Assembly (NCBI RefSeq): GCF_910592395.1 | Contig: NC_088319.1 | Coordinates: 17,236,001-17,300,000, forward strand | Reading direction: 5' to 3' | Source: Lineus longissimus | Lineage: Eukaryota > Nemertea > Pilidiophora > Heteronemertea > Lineidae | DNA length: 64,000 nucleotides | Shown here: positions 13,401 to 24,721 of the stretch, piece after piece | How positions within the stretch are numbered: the stretch's first letter is position 1 | Layout of the letters: the number at the start of each line of letters is the position of its first letter | The notes under the pieces: generated by a model | Seen by the model: the letters and a program-made list of their open reading frames with translations, nothing else | What the model was told of the DNA's origin: nothing | Database searches by the model: none | Position numbers and translations under genes: made by a program

Positions 13401-13681
13401 CAGAAATAGACTAGTCAATTTGCTTAAGCCTTTAAACATGACGTATCAGAACCAAGCGACCTCTAGGGACCGTTGTCAAACTATTTGATGCCAAAAATCC
13501 TGCTGTTCCAAAAGATGTCCAAATTTCATGAAAGATTTCGTTGCAGGTCTCATGGATGGCAGGCACGAACTCCAATTCATTCCAGAGGAATTCAGGCATC
13601 AAATATACGACCCCAGTCCCTGAAACACACCACCGCCTCAGTATCTAAACTGTACAAACACATGATGAGGACCTACAATAA
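10481..13681. other. Gene-poor stretch, probably 3' UTR of CTDNEP1
   Basis: I see no coding exon with convincing splice sites here. The only structure noted is a short direct duplication of CACTCAAATGCCCCTT near 11455 and 11482. If the CTDNEP1 transcript ends at the polyadenylation candidates near 10700, most of this stretch is its long 3' UTR; that is inference only. Confidence 0.4.
10691..10724 (-). promoter_or_regulatory. Candidate polyadenylation signals for CTDNEP1
   Basis: Two AATAAA hexamers read on the minus strand at 10719-10724 and 10691-10696. They lie about 3 kb beyond the CTDNEP1 stop, in line with the long 3' UTRs common for this gene. Use is not demonstrated, and other minus-strand A-rich hexamers may exist closer to the stop. 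Confidence 0.3.
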
Positions 13682-16600
13682 CTACCATTGATTATGATGA
13701 TGATGAAGATTTCTGCTCAAGACTGACTTGACGTCATGAACGAACCTGAGAGCATCTAACATGGGGAGGAGGTTGAGTAACGCTGTGTCTGTGGGGTCAG
13801 AGAACCAGGATTTGATCGGGATTGCGTTATCTGCAACGGAAGAAGAACATGTTAAGAAGAGGGAGGGAAAATAGTGTGTCCAACTCTGGTAATGGTTTAA
13901 AAGCTGAATGGCAAATCTTCGGAGGTAGCTGGTTCAAATCCTTGGTGAGTCATTAGAACTTGGCCAAAAAAAGGAACAATTTTTATGGCTAAGTTTGCAT
14001 GCAATTCAATCCATCTTTGCCATCACTAACAAGAACAAAGTTATTGACAAATCTAGTGAAAGATTACTAATTCATAATCTGACATACACTTGGAGGGGAG
14101 AAGATGCACACTGTTTGCATTGATGTGTTATTCTGGCATTCATTCAAAGCCCTTGCAATCATTACAGACCTAATTTCCCATTGCCTTGAAAACAAACAAG
14201 GCATTCGATATTGACTTACTTGAATATGCTTTGTACGCTCCCGGTGAGTTATCTAATATCATTACACTTGACAAATCGCTTGTTATCGCTGATAAATCTT
14301 TTGTGTAGCTACCCATATCAAGTTTACAATGCTGAAAAGGAAAAGAGGTAATTCATTTCTACAAGAAGCCTGTTTATAAGCTTACCTCTTGAGCAGAGCT
14401 TAGATGGTCTACTGTCTACGCCTACAGACCTTGCCTTGTTCAGGACCCAGTGCAATGATAGAAACAGTCTTCAGCATTAACAACCAAGGGTACAATGAGT
14501 TGGCCAACCACAAATTTCAAGTCAGGGGTTGCTTATACCCCCCCCCCCCTCCAGTTTCTGGAATAACTGGTGCAGTATCTAGAAGAGGCATAACAGGGAA
14601 TGGAGATGAGAGGGTTTGTATGTATCACTCACCTGCCTATAATAGCGTCGGTTTAATATAGATCTCTTGTTGTCTAAAATATCGGCAACTGCAGTGCCGT
14701 ACATCTCCATACTGGCAGTAAACACGACCAAGTCGTACCATTGGCTCACCTGAAAACACGCGAAAACAACGTCACATGTCAATAAGTCATTGAGAGAAAA
14801 AACTTCAAGTGTAAGATGTAACAATGTCGCTGTAACTCGGCTAAAGGTGAAGTGCTGTTGCACAAATGGACTTTCAAAGAAAATCAAGCCGATGCCTCAA
14901 AGTTCCTAGCCAAATTGATGAGCCCAAGAATTCCAAGGGGAGGGGTCACACCGACATATCTGGCGTTATTTCAAATTGCATGACATGTGAGTGAATACCA
15001 TACTAAGAGCACATTCTCATTACAAGTCTAATCGAATAACATCTAGATTCAAAAGTTCATATTCTCCTCATTACATGTAGAATATATTAAGCTTCACCGG
15101 ATCGAATTCAAATGGAATATTCCTATATGCAGATTGCGCTAATTCAAACCCGGGTCTAATATCATAGGAATCGCACTTGCAAACAGCTGTCTAGGGATCA
15201 GGTTCATTCACATACACCTGATACTCTGCCTCTGGTCAAAGTCCTGAGTTAATGTTGCTTTACACACAAAATTGTTGGTTTTACCAGATACAGCTACATG
15301 TATCAAACAACTGATATCATTACTTACCACATCTAAGAAAAAGTCCACGTGTGGCCGTTTATATACAAAGAACCTAACAGGATGCCGATCTATAATCACC
15401 TGCAACATATAAGGTCAGGATTTAAAAGGACGAGTTTCACTCAGTGTTTTTCTGCTTTCGTCTCCGCTGCAGCAAAACTACATTTTGGTCCAGCCGAAAC
15501 TTGGTAAAATGACCCACTAACACTAGTAACAGCGCTATTGATGGGGAGCGGAAGTATTATAAAAAGATGCCAACCACACCAGCCTGCTGACTGCTTATAT
15601 CGATTGTATCATGGACATTAGCAAAGAAGCAATCCGCTGTTACATTGTGTACTTTGCCGCTCAGGATTATTTGGTATGTAAACGTTGATTACCTTGAGTA
15701 CAAAGTCCGGCGGTGTGCCAGGTTTAACTGTTTGTCGTAATACCCCGTCGTGGTGAGAATGTATAAGGGTCTCATCCAGATCGAGAACTAGAGTTTTCCG
15801 CCGAACCATACCTGGAAGTGGAATGGAAAGAGATCATTAGCAGTTAGTTTTACAAAAGTTTCACACTTCATGTAGTATTAGCTACAAATCGAAGACAATC
15901 TAGCTGGCTTATCAAAATGTTTTGATTTGAGAGCTCCCAATATTTTCCTGATTCTGATTTGTTTTGAGATTGGTTGTCCTGATGTCCCTTCTAACAATAA
16001 CAACTATGCACAGAGCATTGCCATACTTACTAAGCCTGTGTTTTGATATAGGAGATAGAGGTAAAATTTCATAACGAACGGTCTGGTGACGTAGAACCTG
16101 CAATGAAATAAGGAAAGAAAGAAGGTCATTTGGGGTAGCGAAGTGCTGTACGGCGCCAGTCAAGAATGCTTGGCCAAGGCTTTCAACCCTGATATCTACA
16201 TTACCATTGACAATATTCCTCACAGGTAACAACACAGGAGAAACCTTCTCTTTTTTCTCTCTCAATCTCATTAACTCTGATAAATAACGTACATGTAGAA
16301 TAGGCCTGTACAGGTGTAGTGAGGCCTAGTGAGAAACCAGGCCCATGACTCTGAACTAATAAAGATATACAGATACCTGTAGTTAGACAGGTGTACAGTA
16401 CATTATGGGTCACTGGAACATACATGTCGGCCTACAGTTAACAGTAAGAAACCAGAGAAGAAAAAGTTCTCAAACGAGAGGCAGCCAGGATTTTACGTTG
16501 TGCGACTATTTCTACTTCATGAAAAGATGCCTTTAGCCATAACATTACGACTCCTCATTTATGCCCCTCCCCCCCCCCCCAAAAGCTACAACAGGCTGTG

Positions 16601-18488
16601 ATTTGACACTGTAAACTCAAGAGCATAACTATGACACGCGGAAAAGTCGTATTTTATCCAATAGAAAAACACTGCAACAATGTGGCCCTATCATTAATTT
16701 TGACAGGGAAGAGTCAAAGAAGGCTTCTTTTGAATGAAAGGTCACCAATTCTTGTGTATGTGATACCAGTGTCTAGGGCTCTACAAACTAAATGTCAGAA
16801 CAACATCAGTGTTGCTTTGCATTAACAAAACAAATAAAAGCATATGGATGACCTTCACTTTCGATCTGATTCCCTGTCATGCACATGTTTACCAACAATA
16901 GGGCCTTTTGTCTCTGTCTATGCCACGTGACATGCTTCACAATATTATGGAATTCTGCAGGCTGTGTTAAACCCAAGCTGCATGCACATGAATGGAAATG
17001 ACCTCACATTATGTTGACATATTTAGGCTTATGAACTAGACTGTAATACACCAGGTCATGTTTTTATGTCCTTCTGACGCTGATCATGATTCTTTTACTA
17101 CTATAAATTATGGACAATATGGCAATCAGGTTCAATGCCGACATGAAATGGCACAGTTCCATACTATAGAAGTCGTGCACTTTAAGACTAAATCGAGTGA
17201 ACATCAATCCTCATGGTGATATTATGAATGATATTCTATGCCATGGTTTTGATCTGCCAACCGTTTAAAAACTTGACATGTATCATTGATGATTGTATTC
17301 ATATTTATTGTTAGTCAGTAATACACAGATGGGATAGGTATCCGCTATTAACATTACGCTATGTAACACAACAATCTACACAGGTCATGGACAATCATTC
17401 CTCCCAAGGAAACTCTTGTCAGTCAGAATGGGATGTTTCAAATGATCAGGAAGTCATGAGAGTTGTATGGGATTAGACTTGAATTGAATGTGAGGTTGTG
17501 CAAAGCACGGAGCTAATCAGGTCGTCAGCTAAAACAGCGTGAAGTTACCACAATTCTTACAGTTATGATGAATGCACAGTGTACACATAGTTACCGAACA
17601 TGGTCAATTACATTGTATATCGCCAGTGAGATATTGATTATTTGATACAGATACATTGTATTGGCCTATTGTGGAGGATGTTGAGTGCACATGCAGCAGG
17701 CATGGCAGATGGGTACACACCCTCTCAGGCCTAAGATACACATCATACAGTTTTTAATCGGAGCACGTGATGAACAGAGCATCGTAGGGTCAGGAAAACA
17801 AATCATGCACCTTAGCAGGTTTTCATGGTCAAAAGATGGTTTGATTTACCGACCCTACATGAAGGCAGTACATGTGTATCTTACAAGGGGCAAACAGATT
17901 CATTAAAAGGTCAAACACTGGACATCTCCAGCCTGTCAAAAACTGAACTAGTGCCTAGGGCATAGTCCTACACAGGTACGGTATGTAACGTTGTCATTGG
18001 GCAATGTTCAATGTTCACCACGTCGTGAGAAGAGTAGTGTGCGTAGTATCGCCACTTTTTAATGGGAATTTAAGCCATGGCACTCACACATCATGCACAA
18101 CACTGCCACTGGTAGAGTGAGCGAGATCATGAGATGTCATCGGACATGCCTGGTGATGACAATTGACATGAGTATTGACAGTGATTGAGTGAATGTGAAG
18201 ACAGGAACATCATCACAATATGCTTTTTCGGGTGAAACCCTCTAAAAACACCACATAAATAAAGACGATTGTTACCGGCAAACAAGAACAGATAATCAGG
18301 CAATAAAATAAGATTAAGAAACACACAAACAAAGAGTTACAACTATGTTTTTAAGAGGTTTCGGTTTACAAAAATATCATGATGCTCACCGCACGGATCT
18401 GTCTTCGGAGACAGTAGCAGATAAAACTCCATACTTTGGCCGCAAATAAAAAGAATCCACGAAGGCCCATAGCAATGTGCGTTAACAT
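13682..18488 (-). CDS. CTDNEP1: CTD nuclear envelope phosphatase 1 (Dullard), 7 exons
   Basis: Membrane-anchored HAD-family Ser/Thr phosphatase of the ER and nuclear envelope. The vertebrate enzyme dephosphorylates lipin and restrains BMP signalling. Exons in transcript order: 18488-18390, 16097-16031, 15811-15693, 15399-15328, 14749-14633, 14331-14220, 13830-13682. They sum to 735 nt, 244 aa, the same length as human CTDNEP1. Residues 8-28 form the hydrophobic N-terminal anchor ([19 protein letters not shown]). The catalytic DxDxT motif is D66-L-D68-E-T70 ([16 protein letters not shown]). Other family blocks seen are [41 protein letters not shown] and [13 protein letters not shown]. The C-terminus [10 protein letters not shown] is histidine-rich. 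Intron 1 is the longest (about 2.3 kb). ATG 18488 was chosen over 18470 because its offset from GLR best matches the family. Confidence 0.97.
13885..13960 (+). repeat. tRNA-derived SINE remnant in the last CTDNEP1 intron
   Basis: A B-box-like GGTTCAAATCC at 13931-13941 is preceded by a tRNA-like stretch (GGCAAATCTTCGGAGGTAGC). This matches the anticodon-to-T-arm part of a tRNA-derived SINE head. No clear A box or tail is left. The element lies antisense to the host gene. Confidence 0.35.
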
Positions 18489-19311
18489 TGGTAGTTCATG
18501 TAGGTCTTTATCTTTCAAAATATCAAACAGATTTTCGAATCGGAACTAAAACAGAGTGGTTTTATGAATGTTTTTGTGGCATAATCACTCGACTGCTCGA
18601 ACTCAAGCCGCCATTTGAATTACCCATGAGGCCTGAGAAATTTCTGCGCATCGCATGCGCGCACCTGTTTCATGTATAGCAAAAGCAGTTGAATCGCAAA
18701 ACAATTTTTTGATTTTATTCTTTAATTAGCATTTTATTGATATAAAATATAAATTTTTGGCTATCATATTCTACAATAATTGCGAATCAGACATTAAAGA
18801 ACTAAAATTTGTCCAGACTTTGACAAACAAATTACACTTTTTATTCTGCAACATCAAGTAAACACGTCCAACCTTACGTCCAGGAGGACTATCTCGTGTT
18901 AGTTTCTGCAGCAAATGTACAGCGCAAAGTTTTCTAATTACGAGGTTGACAGCAAAGCTTATGGCGTCCTTAGCACCAGGAAGTCTTTTCGGCTAAAAAT
19001 GGAAATTAATGACAAATCCTGACATAATTCTTCACAATCTCCTCGCAGATAAATAAATCAGTATGTAACTGTTTATTCTGACAAAGTTTCCCAAAAAGGT
19101 TCTATTTTGAAAAGGGTGATTTCTCTTTCTAAAGTTTGACATCCCCACTCCCAAAACTTCTTGCAATGCATTATTCAGTAAGTACATCTTACATGTACAT
19201 GCACGTACACTACAGGGTATCCCAGAAAAAAAGTTCAATGATACTTTGTGTTGTGGCAAAATATCTTGTAGGTGTGTCACTAAGTCTGATAGACTTTCAA
19301 TTTCAGACAAC
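18489..19311. promoter_or_regulatory. Divergent promoter region between CTDNEP1 and the ankyrin/C2 gene
   Basis: The two start codons are 823 bp apart on opposite strands. Near 18606-18617 the plus strand reads AGCCGCCATTTG, the complement of a YY1-type AANATGGCGGC site. At 18652-18661 it reads CGCATGCGCG, an NRF1-type core. Both motifs are typical of TATA-less housekeeping promoters in animals. A splice acceptor at 19305-19306 shows that the plus-strand gene has a further 5' non-coding exon in this region. Motif matches are by eye. Confidence 0.5.
19211..19236 (+). mobile_element. Mariner-type terminal inverted repeat remnant
   Basis: TACAGGGTATCCCAGAAAAA followed by AAG resembles the CAGGGTGTCCCAAAAA ends of mariner-family transposons. 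I found no matching inverted end or transposase nearby, so this is a solo end or a chance match. It lies about 100 bp upstream of the ankyrin/C2 start codon. Confidence 0.4.
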
Positions 19312-22300
19312 ATGGGTGAAGACACCTGTGATCTTCAGGACACTGACTTACATGATGCTGTACGATACGGTGACATAGACGAAGTAGTTGTGGCCCTAAA
19401 ACATGGCTTGGACCCGAATCAGATTGGAATGTATGAGTGGACTCCACTGCACGAAGCAGCCTGTAATGGGGACCAGGACATCTTGGTGAAGTTATTGGAC
19501 AACGGAGGTACATCTTGGGTGTCATTTTTAGTCAAAAACACAACAGAAAAGGACAGGAAGTGACTACTTTATAGTTGTAGTAGTACATAGTTGATGTCAC
19601 AATAGACCCGTTGCCAGCGAGCCATTGACTGGCGTCTTTTACCGTGAAGATCTATTGTAAAGATGGTTTGTTGAATTGTTAAAGTGGCCCACACAGAACT
19701 ATTTACCCATTTTACATCTTTTCTACATCGGCTGTTTAACCCGAGTTACTCTGTATACTTTTCAGGAAATCCAAACAAGAAAGATTTGCTGAAAGGCTTC
19801 TCTGCCATTCACTATGCTGCTAAGAACGGACATAACGAATGTCTCAAGCAACTGCTCGAAAACGGTGGTCAATTTGACATCTTGTCAAACAACGGAGAAT
19901 CTTGTTTTGATGTGGCTACAAAGGAGTGTCTGCAAATATTACAAAAGTACAGTAAGTTGAAAATGTGCGTTGCCTACTTCCCTCGAATTTGGATGGAATC
20001 GGGACAAGATTCTGAAATTGGTGTTCTTTGATTAGAGTGACATATTGGTATGGTATTACCAAATCCATTTTCCTTTCAGAAATCAAGACGATCATTGATT
20101 CCTCAGAATCTGATGTCAGTGATGAACCTTTAGGTCACAATGAGGAAACTTCCAGTGTGCAATCCCAAAAAGAGACTACGTCTAGGGTTGATCCTCGTGT
20201 TGATGATGATGTTGATGGGGAGATTCTCCCCAAGGAACCTACCAGATGTTCCCCTCGACCAACCTGGGTTCGCGATCTTGGACAGAACAACAATCAGGAA
20301 CCAAGTAAGATTTTATGCCCTTTTTTCGTCCGGTAACATCTTAAAGTATTGGTTGAGAACAGTTGGTTGATGACTGGGACTCAAAGCAGTGGCACCACGG
20401 ACAACGACTCTGATGTCACAACCGGACCAGCTTTACTTCAGCTGGAGTTGTGATCTCTCAGACCAGGAACATCCACCAAGTCGCATGATATCATCCGCTT
20501 TGGTTAAATGCCTGAAGTATTGTAATTGAGAAGCAGAGGGGCATATTTCTCTCTGTGTATTTTCATGCTGTTTATTTTACAGTACGAAGTACATATTCCT
20601 CATCCTTTCAGTTGCTGGTTTTGTCCAATTGTCCTTTGAGTACAACTCTAAGAAGTCGAGCTTGAAGATCCGGATCTGGCAGATTTCAGAGATTCTTCTT
20701 CCTCCTGGTGAGTAGGATACTCGTATCTTAAGTACGATCGACACCTCTTTCTATATTTTCCATGTTGCCTCCTGGCTTTAGAGATAAGCATTGATTGTTT
20801 AAGTATCTTGGGACTGTATCTCAATGTTATCTTTGTCTTTCTTGCAGTGGAGACATCAATGTTCAGTGCCATTTACGTCAAGAGCTACTTACAGCCTGAC
20901 AAGAAACATCAAACGAAACGACGAACCGAAGAAATAAAACTGGATAATCCAGATCATCCGATTACAAGAGCACATTACAAATCCATGTCACATGACAAAG
21001 AAGTGAGCCTTCATGCCGTCTTCCAACCAATGACATTCAGGTTTTCCAAACCACTAGATTATGAGAAAGTTTCTCCAGAAATGGTAGCAGAGAGAACCGT
21101 GGAGATCGTGGTGTGTGTTGTGCAGAAATACACCAGGAAAAGTTTCATGATCGCCAAGTTACTGCTGCCGTTGAAAGATGCAGTGAAAAAACTGATCAGG
21201 GAGAAAGTGGCACTGAAACCTTGTCTACAGACAAACATTCAGGAAAAAGTGCGGCCATATCCAATGGATGTTTTGAAAGTCATGAGTAATTATCGGTTAT
21301 TTGGTGGTAGTAATCCTAATGTTCGCGTTTCCCCCTTGTTCATTCCAACTGAACCAAGAGCGGCCAGTGACTCAGACTTGCAGAATGTGACAGTTGGCTC
21401 TCCGTCTGAAGCGGTAGTTCTTAGTCTTCCTACAGAGGACCCGAGTGACACAGATAGTTTACAGTCTGTGTCCGTTGAAGAGGCTCATTTAGGCAGTGTG
21501 TGTAGTGTGTCTGTAGAGGAAGAGCCATTTGACAGTGGGTTTAAACACGCGCCACGAGACATAAATCTCTCTGTTAGCCCACTGATGAAATTGAGAGAGC
21601 AATCTCCAAAGAAAGGCGAACCCAATCCCGTTTCAAAGGGTCAGTTAGATATTGAGGGTGGTCAGGGGTCAAGGGTCGCAGATGCCTTCTCATCTGCTGA
21701 AGATGGTCACATGACCAAGTTCGATACTGTTGAGGAATTGAATTTGAAGCCACTGCGGGTTTCCAAGAATTCCTGGATCTCCCCCAGTTCATCCCGTCCT
21801 GACTCCCCAGTGAGTTATCTTACGTCAAGTTCCCGTGCTGATACGCCGACTTGGGATAATTACATGGAACCCCTGGAAATCACTGGTGAAATCCCCATAG
21901 ATGCTAAAGAGGAAGAGTATCATCCTCCAATGGCAATCTCGATGAATCTTCCACAAATGTTGCAGAGTTTTCGACCCATTAATTTGCAAAAGTCTGATGA
22001 AATTGCAAGCCTACCAGGGCAGGCTGAGTTTTGTTTGGAGAATGACACAGTTTGTGCCACTGAGAAGCGGTCATTGCCTGGTAAACCATCTCATGCCATC
22101 GCTGCAGATGATGTCACTGGAGCCAGGGAAGTGGTGAGATCAGCCTCGAAGCGATCCGTTCCTGTCATGGGTGCTAGAGCTGCTAGGTCCCCACCGCCAT
22201 CTACTGATAGCAGTCATAACTACAAAACTCGTCCCTTTGAACTGCGACAGGTTGGGCCGGAAGCAAAGAGTGGTCCTCAACCTGGGCGAGTTCTTCGGGT

Positions 22301-23186
22301 TCAGCCAGAGGGCGCAAGAAATGAATCAAGTAACATTTCTGAGACATCATTTGTGATGCTGGCCGAACAGACTTTCAAACATCAGGAGGCAGTTGGTAGA
22401 CATGTGCCTCAAAATCAAAATGTGGTGAGTGGTAGTAAGAAGGATGTTGGGAGACAAAGTGGGATAGCAGAGACGTCATTCAGCAAACGGGAGCACTCTG
22501 ATGTCGTACCACATGCAGAGTCAGAGCCAGGGAGTAGTAGAGTAGGTAGGCCTGGTGTCCCTATCACCCAGCTGCACCGATCACCCACCAAGACCGGGAG
22601 AACAAGTGGAGCCAACCAGCCACAGAAGCCAGAGAAACCAATGTATGAATTCAGTGAGGAAAACCTTACCATTACAGAACCAAACTCCCCTGTTAAAGGC
22701 CAAGGTAAACATGATGTACGAGTGAAAAGTCCTAGTAAGCTGGTACCAGTTAGTCCTGCTAAAACCACATTGGCAGCTTCAACCAGTCGGAGGGTTGATG
22801 AATTGCCTGCTAGGTCACATATTCCAAAGAATCTAAGCCCAGCACAGGAAGACAGTGTGGCCAGTAACAGGCCGATAAGTCCTGCCAACTGGAATGAAAC
22901 AACTGCAGTGAAATTGAAACATTTGTCAAAACGTAGGTCGGAAAGTCCATCTGGATCGGTATCATCTCTGCCCAGTGATAGGTCGATGAGTCCGACCAAT
23001 CAAAGACCACTTAGCCCGATAGTAGATGTAACAAAAGAACGTCTGAGGCAAAAGTTGTTGATGAAAAAACAGAGAATTGTAAAACAGCGGGAACATGAAT
23101 TGCTTGTTTTAGATCGATCGCACTCTAAACCGGGCACTGCCAAGGCTGTCCCCATCAATCCTAATGATTTGGAGTCAGATGTTTGA
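19312..23186 (+). CDS. Ankyrin-repeat and C2-like domain protein, function unknown
   Basis: Exons 19312-19507, 19766-19951, 20080-20304, 20612-20707 and 20848-23186 sum to 3042 nt, 1013 aa; phases agree at all junctions. Residues about 10-125 hold ankyrin repeats (TPLHEAACNGDQDILVKLL, SAIHYAAKNGHNECLKQLL). Residues 128-202 are acidic and Ser-rich. Residues about 203-360 look like a divergent C2 domain of synaptotagmin type (FVQLSFEYNSKKSSLKIRIW, then AIYVKSYLQPDKK), but the loop that normally holds the calcium-binding LD...SDP residues is replaced by LLPPVETSMFSAIYV. This suggests calcium-independent membrane or protein binding. Residues 361-1013, in one 2.3-kb exon, are disordered and rich in Ser-Pro sites (SPSKLVPVSPAKT, RPLSPIVD), ending in a basic coiled segment. 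I do not recognise a named orthologue; an intracellular scaffold is only a guess. Confidence 0.85.
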
Positions 23187-24108
23187 AGAGGTGACACGAG
23201 CAGTAGGTCATTTATATAGATTAATAAGGGTATGTGCATTTGTATTTAGAATCTGGTGCATTCTGGTCTTGTGTCCGTGTTATCAGCATATTAAGGTATG
23301 TTTACCTGTTGGTCTACCTCTACATGTTTATTCACTGTGATATTTTAATCTGTTAATCTGATATTTTAACAATATAGCTTATTTTTCAAAGGTTTAAATC
23401 ATAGATTTCAGTACTGTAGATTGTAAAACATGAGATTTTTGATATTTTCCTGTTTTGGAGTTGTGGGTCGTGGTAAATTTCTCTGTCCATGCCTACCAGT
23501 CCCAATGTGGCCGTGTCATGCTTCTTGGTGCCTACCTTGTTGGCCTATTACATTGTACCCTCAGAGCTCTTCAATTAACGTTCATTCGTGCCAAAAGCGG
23601 AACAGGGTTGCCTTTTATTCTATTGATTCTACAAATCTATTCTGTTTTATAGTAAATGGTTCGTGTTATGTAATATATAATCTGCAGGCTGGGTACCTTG
23701 GCACGTAAGCTGGTCTTATGAGCCATTTTGTATTTAGATTTTTATGCAAATTAAGTCATGTTTACATGTTATTGTATATATTATATCATGGTACTGAGTC
23801 TTGTCCGTCCATTAGTCAAATAACATTATTCTGGTCAGGAAAATCATGGTTGCCTAAATGTAAGACTGTCATTGGTATGTTGCAGAAATATGTCCCAATA
23901 TTCTTGAGAGGTCAAAGAGCACAGAACTAGCAGCAGTATAGAAATCCATACTTGCCAGCAGCGACATTGTTCTTGAGACAGTCTGTAAGTGGCAGCCCTG
24001 TTCATCCTTATCGGTATGCAACTAGTCTGTTTATCCGTGAAAATCAATTTCCTTACAGAGATTATCCCGCATATCTTCCATCCAAGTGTTTGAAGACATT
24101 TACAGTCA

Positions 24109-24114
24109 AATAAA
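24109..24114 (+). promoter_or_regulatory. Polyadenylation signal for the ankyrin/C2 gene
   Basis: AATAAA stands about 920 bp after the stop codon and before the convergent NCAPD2 3' end. The stretch 23187-24108 is then the 3' UTR, and I see no other gene in it. Confidence 0.55.
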
Positions 24115-24389
24115 ATAATGTTATGGTAATAGTAACCTTGTCTTTGTGTTGTCCATTCTCTCACAATGGTCACTGGAGGTTCATGACGCCCGTAGTTTAA
24201 GCCAGAGTATCTCTATCCAAAAGAGGACCAACATTTCTCGGGAATCAGCATCTGAACTTATCCTGGAGGATTGCGACCAACTGAAACCAGCTGGCGCCCG
24301 AGGACAGAGTGTTGATCAAACGCTCCTGTGGGTACAAGCCCATGTGAATGAGGAACAAGAAGTCTTGAAGTACAAACCATTAACATGAT

Positions 24390-24395
24390 TTTATT
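24390..24395 (-). promoter_or_regulatory. Polyadenylation signal for NCAPD2
   Basis: AATAAA on the minus strand (TTTATT on plus) lies about 330 bp past the NCAPD2 stop. With the signal at 24109 on the other strand, it places two convergent 3' ends within about 300 bp. Confidence 0.55.
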
Positions 24396-24721
24396 AGAAT
24401 TCAAATATAGATATTAAAATATTGCATAGTTATGAGTAATATAATTCAAGTGACAGCAGGAGTCCAGAAGAGACACATTCCATTACTGAGTGTTTGTGCC
24501 AGGCTAAAGATCTGGGGATAAACACATTTTGCTGTGGACCACAATTCATTAAAATCCAAATCAGCTGAACTCTGTGGGCTAGTATGTTGCCCAACTAGAC
24601 TCTGGAAAAGAGCCAAATGCAGCACAGGAAGAGTACCATTGGCAATAAACATCAAAAGTTCATTGAACATTGTCACTCGGGTCTTCCAGCACCTCACTGT
24701 CTATCTAACCTTCCTCCCCCT

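Noticed and set aside
22415-22999. 194-codon open frame antisense to the ankyrin/C2 gene
   Set aside because: It is a shadow of the large sense exon, with no splice support or domain of its own.
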